In this document: piece by piece, positions 37,204 through 44,949 of the stretch
Numbering within the stretch: the stretch's first letter is position 1
Layout: each line of letters opens with the position of its first letter
Source: an uncultured Paracoccaceae bacterium
GTDB lineage: Bacteria > Pseudomonadota > Alphaproteobacteria > Rhodobacterales > Rhodobacteraceae
Direction: 5' to 3'
Length of the DNA: 64,000 nt
Assembly: GCA_937916485.1 (NCBI GenBank)
Contig: CALFSV010000015.1
Span: 1 to 64,000, forward strand
Notes under the pieces: generated by a model
What the model saw: only the letters and a program-made list of their open reading frames with translations
Database searches by the model: none
Told to the model about the DNA's origin: nothing
Translations under genes and position numbers: made by a program

Positions 37204-38828
37204 GAGGCGACAGAGGCCCCGTCGCGCAACAGCTTCCAGACGACGGACTCAACCAGCGCCTCGAACGAGGCGTCGACGATATTGGCCGACACGCCGACCG
37301 TTGCCCAACGGCGGCCCTGGCCATCTTCGCTGTCGATGATGACGCGGGTGACAGCCTCGGTCCCGCCATTGGTAATGCGGACCTTGAAGTCGACAAGGCG
37401 CATGTCGTCGATCAGGCTCTGATACGGGCCAAGGTCCTTCGACAGCGCTTGATTGAGGGCATTGACCGGGCCCGCGTCCTGACGCTCTGTCTCGCCTTCG
37501 TTCTTGTAATAGCTGGTGGTCTTGGTGCCATCGGCGAGGGCCACGGTGACAACGGCTTCTGATTCCACCACCAGTTCGCCCTTGGCGTTGCGACGACGCT
37601 CCGAGATGACGCGGTAGCGCTCCACATCAAAGAAATGCGGCAACAGACCCAACTCTTCGCGGGCCAGAAGCTCAAAGCTGGCCTGCGCTGTATCATAGGA
37701 ATAGCCCCGCGCCTCCTGCTCCTTGATCCGGTCAAGAATGCGGGAGAGGGCCGGGTCATCGCGCGCCACATCGAGGCCCGCGTCCGCCAGGCGGGCCCGC
37801 AGGTTCGACTGACCCGCCTGGTTCGACATCGGCACGATGCGGGCATTGCCTACCAGAGACGGCTCGATATGCTCGTAGGTCGTCGGGTCCTTGGCAATGG
37901 CACTGGCGTGCAGGCCCGCCTTATGGGCAAAGGCCGAGGCACCGACATAGGGCGCCTGTTTCGACGGGACCCGGTTCAGGATATCGTCCAGCATGCGGCT
38001 GACCTTGCGCAGACCGGCCAGCGCCTCGGGGGTGACGCCGGTCTGGTAGCGGCTGGCATAGGGTTCTTTCAGCAAGAGGGTCGGGATCAGGGTGGTCAGG
38101 TTGGCATTGCCACAACGCTCGCCCAGCCCGTTCAGGGTGCCCTGGATCTGACGAACCCCGGCATCGACGGCGGCCAGCGTATTGGCCACGGCGTTTCCAG
38201 TGTCGTCATGGGTATGGATGCCAAGGTGATCGCCGGGAATGCCGGCCGCAATCACCTCTGTCACGATGCGGGACACTTCCGCCGGCAGGGTGCCGCCGTT
38301 GGTATCGCACAGGACGATCCAGCGGGCACCGGCCTGATAGGCCGCCATCAGGGCCTGCAAGGCATAGGCAGGATTTGCCTTGTAGCCGTCAAAGAAATGC
38401 TCGGCATCAAACAGGGTCTCACGACCATGCGCCACCAGATGGGCGAAAGAGGCGCGGATATTCTCGATATTCTCCTCCAGCGGAATGCCAAGGGCGGTGG
38501 TCACATGAAACTCATGCGACTTGCCGACAAGACAGACAGCGGGCGTTCCGGCATTCATCACCGCCGCCAGCACGTCGTCATTCTCCGCCGACCGGCCCGA
38601 CCGCTTGGTCATGCCAAAGGCTGTCAGGACCGCGCTTATGCGCGGCGGCGCGTCAAAAAACTCGCTGTCCGTCGGGTTGGCCCCCGGCCAGCCACCCTCA
38701 ACATAATCGACGCCCAGACCATCAAGCGCGGTTGCCACGCGCTGCTTCTCGGCCGTGGAAAACTGCACACCTTGGGTCTGCTGACCATCGCGAAGGGTGG
38801 TGTCAAAAAGATAAAGGCGCTCTATCAC
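37200..38828 (-). CDS. cimA: Citramalate synthase
   Basis: CimA condenses pyruvate and acetyl-CoA to citramalate, giving a threonine-independent route to isoleucine. The 542-residue product has LFDTTLRDGQQTQGV, GIHTHDDTGNAVANTLAAV and GLGERCGNANL in the catalytic barrel, and a C-terminal LeuA-type regulatory domain. The open frame begins with a GTG at 38834, but AGGAGG touches it. The GTG at 38828 lies 6 nt after that ribosome site and is the better start, giving (f)M-IERLYLFDTT. The ribosome site is directly adjacent to a repeat element. Confidence 0.9.
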   Translation of the reverse strand: MIERLYLFDTTLRDGQQTQGVQFSTAEKQRVATALDGLGVDYVEGGWPGANPTDSEFFDAPPRISAVLTAFGMTKRSGRSAENDDVLAAVMNAGTPAVCLVGKSHEFHVTTALGIPLEENIENIRASFAHLVAHGRETLFDAEHFFDGYKANPAYALQALMAAYQAGARWIVLCDTNGGTLPAEVSRIVTEVIAAGIPGDHLGIHTHDDTGNAVANTLAAVDAGVRQIQGTLNGLGERCGNANLTTLIPTLLLKEPYASRYQTGVTPEALAGLRKVSRMLDDILNRVPSKQAPYVGASAFAHKAGLHASAIAKDPTTYEHIEPSLVGNARIVPMSNQAGQSNLRARLADAGLDVARDDPALSRILDRIKEQEARGYSYDTAQASFELLAREELGLLPHFFDVERYRVISERRRNAKGELVVESEAVVTVALADGTKTTSYYKNEGETERQDAGPVNALNQALSKDLGPYQSLIDDMRLVDFKVRITNGGTEAVTRVIIDSEDGQGRRWATVGVSANIVDASFEALVESVVWKLLRDGASVAS

Positions 38829-38841
38829 AGCCACCCTCCTG

Positions 38842-38912
38842 CGTCTTCGGATTGCAAATATCCTCGGGGGGCGCCGAAGGCGGGGGGCAGACAGCCCCCC
38901 TCGACGGTTTGC
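38842..38912 (-). repeat. Copy 3 of the intergenic repeat, with GC hairpin
   Basis: On the minus strand a hairpin of six C/G pairs (GGGGGGCTGTCTGCCCCCC) and a GCCTTCGGC mini-stem precede the core starting GGATATTTGCAATCCGAAGA at 38863. The 3' end of the core runs straight into the AGGAGG of cimA. This is the most complete copy apart from the one at 46581-46639. Confidence 0.7.
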
Positions 38913-38928
38913 ATCGCGCCCAGGGCCC

Positions 38929-40365
38929 TCATATCGCGCCCTCCAGCTTGGAAGGGTCGAACTCCGGTCCCGGCTGCCATTGCGCCTGCCCCCCCACGTC
39001 CGTCACCTGCACACCGGCAAGGGTCAGCACATCGCGGATACGGTCAGCCTCGGCCCAGTTGCGTTCGGCACGGGCTGCGGCGCGGGCGACCAGCAAGGCG
39101 TCAACGGCGTCACGAACCGCCTTGGCTACCGCAGGGCCCGCGCCCACCCCGGCCAGCCGGGGCAGATCGGCCCAATCCTGGACAAGGCCCAGCAGCTCAA
39201 GACCCGCCGCCAGCGGGGCCAGCGCCGGGGCGGTATGCCCCTTGGCCAGCACATGCAGGCGTGCGATCGCGCCGGGGGTGTTGAGGTCATTGGCCAGCAC
39301 CCCAAGGAACTCTGGATCCTGCTGCCAGTCGCCGCTCTCTTTCAGCAGGGCCACCATCGACGGGCCAAAGCCGTGTGCATGCAGAGCGGCGAACCAGCCC
39401 CGCAGGGTAGCCGCCGCATCACCACGCTTCTTGTCGGTCCAGTCCATCGGCTTGCCATAGTGGGTGCCAAGGATGACCATGCGGATCACCTCGCCCGGAA
39501 TGCCCTGCTCCAATAGTTCGCGAACGGTGAAGAAGTTGCCCAGCGACTTGGACATCTTCTTGCCGTCCACCTGCAGCATCTCGTTGTGCATCCAATAGGA
39601 GGCAAAGCCGCCCTCGGGGTGGGCACAGGCGCTCTGGGCGATCTCGTTCTCATGATGGGGGAACATCAGGTCGTTGCCGCCGCCATGAATGTCAAAGCTC
39701 TGACCCAAAAGGGCATGGCTCATGGCCGAGCATTCGATATGCCAGCCGGGCCGCCCCCGTCCCCAGGGGCTGTCCCAGCCGGGTTGGTCCGCGTCAGACG
39801 GCTTCCACAGCACAAAGTCCATCGGATTGCGCTTGTAGGGCGCCACCTCGACCCGGGCCCCCGCCACCATGTCGTCGATCGACCGGCCCGACAGGGCGCC
39901 ATAGGCGGCATAGCTGTCGACGGCAAAAAGGACATGGCCCTCGGCCTCATAGGCGTGATCCTTGGCGATCAGATCGGCGATCATCTCTTTCATCTCGCCG
40001 ATCCATTCGGTCGCCCGCGGCTCCTGCGTCGGGCGCAGGGTGCCAAGGGCCTCCATATCCTCGTGGTACCAGCCAAGGGTCTCGTCGGTGATGTCGCGGA
40101 TTGCGCGGCCCGTCGCGGCGGCGCGGGCGTTGATCTTGTCATCCACGTCGGTGACGTTGCGCACAAAGGTCACATGATCGGGACCGTAAACCTCGCGCAG
40201 CAGGCGGAACAGGGTGTCAAAGACCACCGCCGACCGGGCATTGCCCAGATGCGCCCGGTCATAGACCGTAGGTCCGCAGACATACATCCGCACGTTGGCA
40301 GGATCGAGGGGGACAAAGTCCTCCTTGCGGCGGGTCTTGGTGTTGTGCAGGCGGATCGGTGTCAT
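38929..40365 (-). CDS. cysS: Cysteinyl-tRNA synthetase
   Basis: The class I synthetase charges tRNA(Cys). The 478-residue product has [18 protein letters not shown] (HIGH-type motif with zinc cysteine), [18 protein letters not shown] and [11 protein letters not shown]. The C-terminal DALR-type domain is complete. The start at 40365 gives MTPIRLHNT. Its leader on the minus strand can fold a GCGGG/CCCGC hairpin (40387-40401). cimA follows after a repeat element. Confidence 0.96.
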   Translation of the reverse strand: MTPIRLHNTKTRRKEDFVPLDPANVRMYVCGPTVYDRAHLGNARSAVVFDTLFRLLREVYGPDHVTFVRNVTDVDDKINARAAATGRAIRDITDETLGWYHEDMEALGTLRPTQEPRATEWIGEMKEMIADLIAKDHAYEAEGHVLFAVDSYAAYGALSGRSIDDMVAGARVEVAPYKRNPMDFVLWKPSDADQPGWDSPWGRGRPGWHIECSAMSHALLGQSFDIHGGGNDLMFPHHENEIAQSACAHPEGGFASYWMHNEMLQVDGKKMSKSLGNFFTVRELLEQGIPGEVIRMVILGTHYGKPMDWTDKKRGDAAATLRGWFAALHAHGFGPSMVALLKESGDWQQDPEFLGVLANDLNTPGAIARLHVLAKGHTAPALAPLAAGLELLGLVQDWADLPRLAGVGAGPAVAKAVRDAVDALLVARAAARAERNWAEADRIRDVLTLAGVQVTDVGGQAQWQPGPEFDPSKLEGAI

Positions 40366-40546
40366 GGTGTCTTGGGGCCTCGGCAAGCGGGTTTCGCCCG
40401 CGGGCTTGGCTTATTTCACGTCAGATGGAAAGGTGTGAAAGAGCGGCCCGCGACGGATGTCAGCAGGGAATAATGCAGCAAATGAGGGTGCGGTTGCTCT
40501 TCATGACTTCCGCATAGCAGGCAAAACTGGCCCCGTCCAGACATTG

Positions 40547-41077
40547 TCAGCCCAGCATTTCAGCCAGTTTGCGCAGGGTATTGAGGTTACGACCCGTCAT
40601 CTCGGTTCCGCTCACCACCGATCCAAAGCGTTCCGCCAGTTTGGAGGTGCCAAACCCGTCCGGCGTATGCAGCCATGCAATGCCATTGCGGATGACAAGC
40701 GCCTCGGTCGGGCTTCGCAGGTCTTCCAGCCGGTCCTGTCGCAGGACCGGTTCGGACCACAGGAACATCGCATGGACATGCCGGCCCTCCTCCGGCTTGA
40801 ACGGACAGTCCGCAAGGGCGGCGCGCAACCGGTCAGCCGTCAGGACAAGGATCGGGACATCGACCCCCATTTCCCTCACCATTTCGGCCCGCAACAGGGC
40901 GGCGAGCCTGTCGGGCATCACCTCGGCTCCGGCCTCGAAGATCAGATTGCCACTGGCGATATAACTGCGGACCCCGGTCCAGCCCAGCCCCTCGGCCAGA
41001 CGACGCAGGTCGGTCATGGGCACCTTGTTGGCACCACCGACATTTATGCCCCGCAAAAGGGCGACCCATTGCGACAA
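40547..41077 (-). CDS. DUF1697 domain protein
   Basis: The 176-residue product begins WVALLRGINVGGANKVPMTDLR and contains SYIASGNLIFE and GRNLNTLRKLAEM, the conserved ends of DUF1697. Translation probably starts at a TTG (41077) with GAGGAGG upstream, because homologues begin at this point. No function is established for the family. It is divergent from the YjbR-like gene 41 bp away. Confidence 0.85.
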   Translation of the reverse strand: MSQWVALLRGINVGGANKVPMTDLRRLAEGLGWTGVRSYIASGNLIFEAGAEVMPDRLAALLRAEMVREMGVDVPILVLTADRLRAALADCPFKPEEGRHVHAMFLWSEPVLRQDRLEDLRSPTEALVIRNGIAWLHTPDGFGTSKLAERFGSVVSGTEMTGRNLNTLRKLAEMLG

Positions 41078-41118
41078 CGGCCTTGCCTCCTCTGGTCCAG
41101 CCTTGGCATCATGATCCC

Positions 41119-41460
41119 ATGAACCGAGATGAGGTCAACGCAATCTGTGCCGCCCTGCCCGGGGCCACCGCCTCGGACCCAGGCGCAGGGGATCTGGATT
41201 CCTGGAAGGTCGGGGGCAAGATGTTCGCCTGCTTCGGCTCCAAATGGACGGGCGTATCGGTCAAGACCGACAGCATAGACACAGCCCAGATGCTCATTGA
41301 TGCGGGGGTCGGCCAGAAGGCTGCCTATTTCCACCGGTCGTGGATCTACCTGCCGGAGGAAACCGATATCGAAGAGGTCCGGCACCGGCTGCTCACCTCC
41401 TACCGGATCATCCGGGCGAGCCTTCCCAAGAAGGTCCAGGCAGGGCTTGCAGAGGCGTAA
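41119..41460 (+). CDS. MmcQ/YjbR family protein
   Basis: The 113-residue product has the YjbR fold pattern: CAALPGATASDP at the start, KVGGKMFACF in the middle and HRSWIYLPEE followed by a helical end. Some members have a DNA-binding-like CyaY fold, yet function is unknown. The start at 41119 (MNRDEVNAIC) is preferred over the frame open to 41083. Confidence 0.82.
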   Translation: MNRDEVNAICAALPGATASDPGAGDLDSWKVGGKMFACFGSKWTGVSVKTDSIDTAQMLIDAGVGQKAAYFHRSWIYLPEETDIEEVRHRLLTSYRIIRASLPKKVQAGLAEA

Positions 41461-41478
41461 GGTGGGTCTCGACCCACC
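41461..41478. repeat. 18-bp palindrome, copy B
   Basis: GGTGGGTC-TC-GACCCACC begins directly after the YjbR-like stop and lies between convergent genes. It has the same arms as the palindrome at 26278-26295. Here it could act as a bidirectional terminator. Confidence 0.6.
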
Positions 41479-41490
41479 GCCCCATTGAGG

Positions 41491-41874
41491 TTACGCGTAG
41501 CTGATCACCTCGATCTCGACCCCGTTCTCTTCGTGAAAATAAAACCGTCTGCCGGGCTCGTAATCGGCATGGGAATGCGGCTCGTACCCCATGGCCTTCA
41601 CCCGCGCCTCGGTCGCATCCAGGTCATCAACCACGATGCCCAGGTGGTTCAGGCCTGCCCGCTGGGTGTAGCTGTTCTGCGCAGGGGTCTGCTCCGTGTT
41701 GCCCGGCCCGGTATAGACAGCCACATAGTCGGTATCGCTCCCCACATGGACCGTCAGGCCGCCGTGGATCGCGCTCCCGCGCCAGCGGACGTGCCAGTCG
41801 AACAGCTTTACCAACATCGCGGCGGTGGCATCGGGGTCGGCCACGGTGACGTTTACATGTTCCAGTCGCGCCAT
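41491..41874 (-). CDS. VOC family (glyoxalase-like) protein
   Basis: The 127-residue protein carries paired beta-alpha-beta modules of the vicinal oxygen chelate fold (LEHVNVTVADPDAT and LNHLGIVVDDLDATEARV) with candidate metal ligands H5, H78 (GLNHLG) and E in FYFHEENGVEIEVIS. AGGAG precedes the ATG at 41874. A SoxR-type promoter drives it, so a role in redox-cycler or electrophile defence is plausible. The substrate is not identifiable from sequence. Confidence 0.85.
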   Translation of the reverse strand: MARLEHVNVTVADPDATAAMLVKLFDWHVRWRGSAIHGGLTVHVGSDTDYVAVYTGPGNTEQTPAQNSYTQRAGLNHLGIVVDDLDATEARVKAMGYEPHSHADYEPGRRFYFHEENGVEIEVISYA

Positions 41875-41930
41875 CTTCACTCTCCTGTCTTTGGGCCAGA
41901 CATAATGCGCTTTGGCCCTGGTGCGACTCA

Positions 41931-41961
41931 TGTATAATTTCTCAAGTTCACTTTAGATCAA
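41931..41961 (-). promoter_or_regulatory. SoxR-type promoter with 19-bp spacer
   Basis: On the minus strand TTGATC (41956-41961) and TATACA (41931-41936) are separated by 19 bp, the lengthened spacer typical of MerR-family activation. The spacer contains an imperfect dyad, CTAAAGTGAACTTGAGA, close to the SoxR box CCTCAAGTTAACTTGAGG as I recall it. It points to the VOC gene, with initiation about 50 nt before its ATG. Confidence 0.72.
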
Positions 41962-41972
41962 GAACAATCGTT

Positions 41973-42440
41973 ATGGCTGCCAAAACACCCTCCCAAGGGC
42001 TCAGCATTGGGGATCTGGCCGATCGCACCGGGCTGGCTGTGTCCGCCATCCGGTTTTACGAGACCCACGGCATCGTCCGGCCCCTGCGCAATGCGGGCGG
42101 CCACCGACGCTATGCGCGGTCCGACCTGCGCCGCTTGTCCTTTGCCATGATCGCCCAGCAGCTTGGCTTTCCGTTGGCCGAGATCGGGCGTCACATGGCG
42201 GACCTGCCCGCCCATGAAGCGCCGTCCCGGCAGGACTGGACCACCATCGCCACCGGCTTTCGCAGCCAGATCGACGCCCGAATCGCAGAGCTTGAAGATC
42301 TGCGTGACAGGCTGGACGGCTGCATCGGCTGTGGCTGTCTGTCACTGGATCACTGTGCCCTTTACAATCCCGGCGACGCTGCGGCGCAATATGGTGCCGG
42401 GCCTCGGTATCTCATGGGGGATAGAGCGAGCACAGATTGA
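41973..42440 (+). CDS. soxR: Redox-sensitive transcriptional activator SoxR
   Basis: SoxR is a [2Fe-2S] MerR-family regulator activated when redox-cycling compounds oxidise its cluster. The 155-residue product has the MerR winged helix (LSIGDLADRTGLAVSAIRFY), a dimerisation helix and the cluster motif CIGCGC-x5-C near residues 117-126. The VOC gene lies divergently with a SoxR box between them. No soxS is expected in this lineage. Confidence 0.95.
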   Translation: MAAKTPSQGLSIGDLADRTGLAVSAIRFYETHGIVRPLRNAGGHRRYARSDLRRLSFAMIAQQLGFPLAEIGRHMADLPAHEAPSRQDWTTIATGFRSQIDARIAELEDLRDRLDGCIGCGCLSLDHCALYNPGDAAAQYGAGPRYLMGDRASTD

Positions 42441-42472
42441 CTCTGCCCTGCCCCCTATGTTCGGTGCGCCCC

Positions 42473-43654
42473 ATGAACATTTCCACACGCATCTCCTCGA
42501 TCAACGCCGGCGGTTCCGACGGTTGGGATCTTTATCGCCGTGCCCGCGCCCTGAAGGAGGCTGGTGCCCCCATTGTCGAGCTGACCATCGGTGAGCATGA
42601 CATCCGCACCGCCGCCCCCATCCTTCGGTCGATGCATGAGGTCGCCCTGTCCGGGCGGACCGGATATTCTGCCATTCAGGGTATCCAGCCCCTGCGTCAG
42701 AGCGTGGCCGACCGGATCGCCCGCGCCACCGGAGTGCCCACGACCCCCGACAACATTCTGATTACCCCGGGCGGCCAGTTTGCCCTGTTCAGCGCCCATG
42801 CCGCGGCCTGTGACCCGGGCGACCGGGCGCTTTATATCGACCCTTACTACGCGACCTATCCCGGAACGATCCGTTCAGTCGGGGCGCTCCCCGCGCCGGT
42901 CATGGCCAGCGCGCAAAACAATTTCCAACCGTCTGCCGCAGATATCGAGGCTGTGGTCAAGGCCGGGCCGCCGCCCCGGTCGCTGCTGATCAACAGTCCC
43001 AATAACCCAACAGGGGTGGTCTATTCGCGCGAAACCTTCGAAGGGATCGCCCGGGTCTGCTCCGAAAATGACATTTGGCTGATCTCGGACGAGGTCTACG
43101 ACACCCAGGTCTGGGACGGCGCCCACCTGTCGCCCCGCGCCCTGCCCGGCATGGCCGAGCGGACGCTTGTCGTCGGATCACTGTCCAAAAGCCACGCCAT
43201 GACCGGTAGCCGGGTTGGCTGGGTCTGCGGCCCGGCCGAGGTGATCGCGGCAATGACCGACCTGGCCACCAATACCACCTATGGCCTGCCCGAATACATC
43301 CAGGCCGCCGCCGTCTTTGCCCTGGCCCAAGGCCCTGACTTCGAGGCCGAGATTGCCGCCCCCTTCCGCCGTCGCCGGGATATCGTGATCGACCTGCTGG
43401 CCCGTCAGAACGTGGTCAAGGCGGTGCCGATGCAAGGGGCAATGTACGTCATGCTCGACATCCGGGCGACCGGCCTGTCCGGCGACGCCTTTGCAGAGGC
43501 ATTGTTGGACGCTACCCAGATTGCCGTCATGCCCGGCGAAAGCTTTGGCACCGCCGCGGCCGGTCACATCCGGGTCGCCATGACGGTTGAGGACGCAACC
43601 TTTGCCGAGGCACTGGCACAGGTGCTGGCATTTGCCGGCAAGTTGGCCGCCTAA
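42473..43654 (+). CDS. Class I/II PLP-dependent aminotransferase
   Basis: The 393-residue fold-type I enzyme has YSAIQGIQPLRQSVA, NSPNNPTGVVYS, ISDEVYDTQVW and VVGSLSKSHAMTGSRVGW with the PLP lysine. The pattern resembles AspC/AruH-like aminotransferases, but the amino-acid substrate cannot be fixed. I start at the ATG at 42473 (MNISTRISSI). It is 32 bp downstream of soxR, so cotranscription is possible. Confidence 0.85.
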   Translation: MNISTRISSINAGGSDGWDLYRRARALKEAGAPIVELTIGEHDIRTAAPILRSMHEVALSGRTGYSAIQGIQPLRQSVADRIARATGVPTTPDNILITPGGQFALFSAHAAACDPGDRALYIDPYYATYPGTIRSVGALPAPVMASAQNNFQPSAADIEAVVKAGPPPRSLLINSPNNPTGVVYSRETFEGIARVCSENDIWLISDEVYDTQVWDGAHLSPRALPGMAERTLVVGSLSKSHAMTGSRVGWVCGPAEVIAAMTDLATNTTYGLPEYIQAAAVFALAQGPDFEAEIAAPFRRRRDIVIDLLARQNVVKAVPMQGAMYVMLDIRATGLSGDAFAEALLDATQIAVMPGESFGTAAAGHIRVAMTVEDATFAEALAQVLAFAGKLAA

Positions 43655-43712
43655 GGCTCATCGAGACACGCGACGGCAATTTGCCCACCCACTGTGGCCA
43701 TAGCCAAAGGGG

Positions 43713-43740
43713 TTGGCAAAAGGCGGGCTTGGGATAGACT
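43713..43740 (+). promoter_or_regulatory. Possible promoter of the TPM gene
   Basis: TTGGCA (43713-43718) and TAGACT (43735-43740) are separated by 16 bp and lie 30 bp before the start codon of the TPM gene. Confidence 0.4.
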
Positions 43741-43770
43741 GATAGCAGTCTTTTCCAAAGGGATGGTCCC

Positions 43771-44670
43771 ATGACCCGTTTTCGCCTCTTCGTCGTTGCC
43801 CTGCTTGCCTTTGGACTGACCGCATCGCTAGGCTTTGCCCAGACCTACCCATCGCAATCCGAAACCCCCGTCACCGACGACGCAGACCTTCTGCCCGCCG
43901 TGGCAGAGGCAGAGCTTGCCAGCCGCCTCGTCGCACTGGAACAACAAAGCAACACGGACCTTGCGGTCGTGACCCTTCTGTCCATGGCGCTGTATACCGG
44001 CGGCGACGATCTCGACGTTTATGCCCGCAACCTGATGGCCAACTGGGACATGGGGGCGGCGACAAACGGGCGCCGTGTGCTGGTTCTGGTGTTCAAGGAC
44101 GACCGGGAAATGCATGTAGAGATCAACGGTGATTTTTCCGAAGCGGCCATCGCGGCGGGCATCGCCACGGTTGATGACACCTTCCTTCCGACGTTTCGTC
44201 AAGACGACTATCCGGGCGGCATCGCCGCCGGGGTCGAGGCGATTGCGGCCGGCCTTCTGTTCGCCCCGGCCCCTGCGGCAATCGCTCCGGAGGCCCCTGC
44301 TGCCACTGATGCCGCGGCAGAAACGGAAACCGCTGCCTCCGAGGACAGCGAGGGCGGCGGCAATGCCCTGATCTGGATCGGCGGCATCGTGGCGGCCATC
44401 ATTGCAGCGATTGTCGGCCTGAACCGGCGGTCGGCGGCCAAGCTGGCCGCAACCCCCTGCCCCTCGTGCGGCAAGACCGGGATGACCCGGTCCCGCGTGA
44501 CGCTGGTCGAGGCGACCGAGACCACGGAAGGGTCGGGCGAGACGCGGCTGACCTGCCCGTCCTGCGGCCATGTGCAAGCAACCCCCTTCACCATTTCCGC
44601 CAAGCCAGCCAAGGAAACCCCACCCGACGACGACGCCCCTAAGAGTGGCGGCAAGTCCGGATCGTGGTAG
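43771..44670 (+). CDS. TPM-domain membrane protein with C-terminal zinc ribbon
   Basis: The 299-residue protein has a signal peptide (cleavage near GFAQ) and a TPM_phosphatase domain at about residues 28-170 (VTDDADLL, YARNLMANWDMG, DDREMHVEIN). An Ala/Glu-rich linker leads to one membrane helix near 207-225. The cytoplasmic tail then has two CPSCG knuckles (residues about 232 and 265). TPM proteins occur in photosystem II repair in plants and as membrane proteins in bacteria, without a fixed role. The fused zinc ribbon is less usual. Confidence 0.8.
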   Translation: MTRFRLFVVALLAFGLTASLGFAQTYPSQSETPVTDDADLLPAVAEAELASRLVALEQQSNTDLAVVTLLSMALYTGGDDLDVYARNLMANWDMGAATNGRRVLVLVFKDDREMHVEINGDFSEAAIAAGIATVDDTFLPTFRQDDYPGGIAAGVEAIAAGLLFAPAPAAIAPEAPAATDAAAETETAASEDSEGGGNALIWIGGIVAAIIAAIVGLNRRSAAKLAATPCPSCGKTGMTRSRVTLVEATETTEGSGETRLTCPSCGHVQATPFTISAKPAKETPPDDDAPKSGGKSGSW

Positions 44671-44709
44671 GGCGACGGGCAAGCAGAAAGACCGACAAAG
44701 TGCCGAAAA

Positions 44710-44802
44710 CGACCCTTTGTCGCAATTGAGCGCGACGAGGGTCGGCTTCATCGGGTGATCATCGGGAAATCTTCGATGGACCTCACCCGATGCCCACTTT
44801 TT
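44710..44802 (+). ncRNA. Two consecutive strong hairpins ending in a T run
   Basis: First hairpin, 44710-44744: CGACCCT and AGGGTCG pair and continue through TGTCGC/GCGACG with one bulge, about 13 bp. Second, 44749-44792: CATCGGGTGA pairs perfectly with TCACCCGATG around a loop that holds a smaller stem, then TTTTT follows at 44798-44802. It could be a tandem terminator of the TPM gene, a small RNA, or an attenuator ahead of the MttB-like gene. I cannot match it to a named RNA family. Confidence 0.5.
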
Positions 44803-44887
44803 ATTGGCGGATCACACTGACGCTACGCACCATCGGGGCACGGCGGGGACGCGCGGCCCGGGGCGGGCCGATGTCAGACATCTGAAC

Positions 44888-44902
44888 GCGCCCTTTGGGC
44901 GC
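44888..44902 (+). promoter_or_regulatory. Leader hairpin ahead of the MttB-like gene
   Basis: GCGCCC-TTT-GGGCGC forms a 6-bp GC stem 47 nt before the start codon. A short direct repeat, GATGTCAGACATC near 44871 and GATGTCAGATATC at the start codon, is also visible. Role unknown. Confidence 0.3.
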
Positions 44903-44949
44903 CGCGAATGTCTTTTCCCTCCGTATCGCCTGCAACAAGGGCCGCCCCG

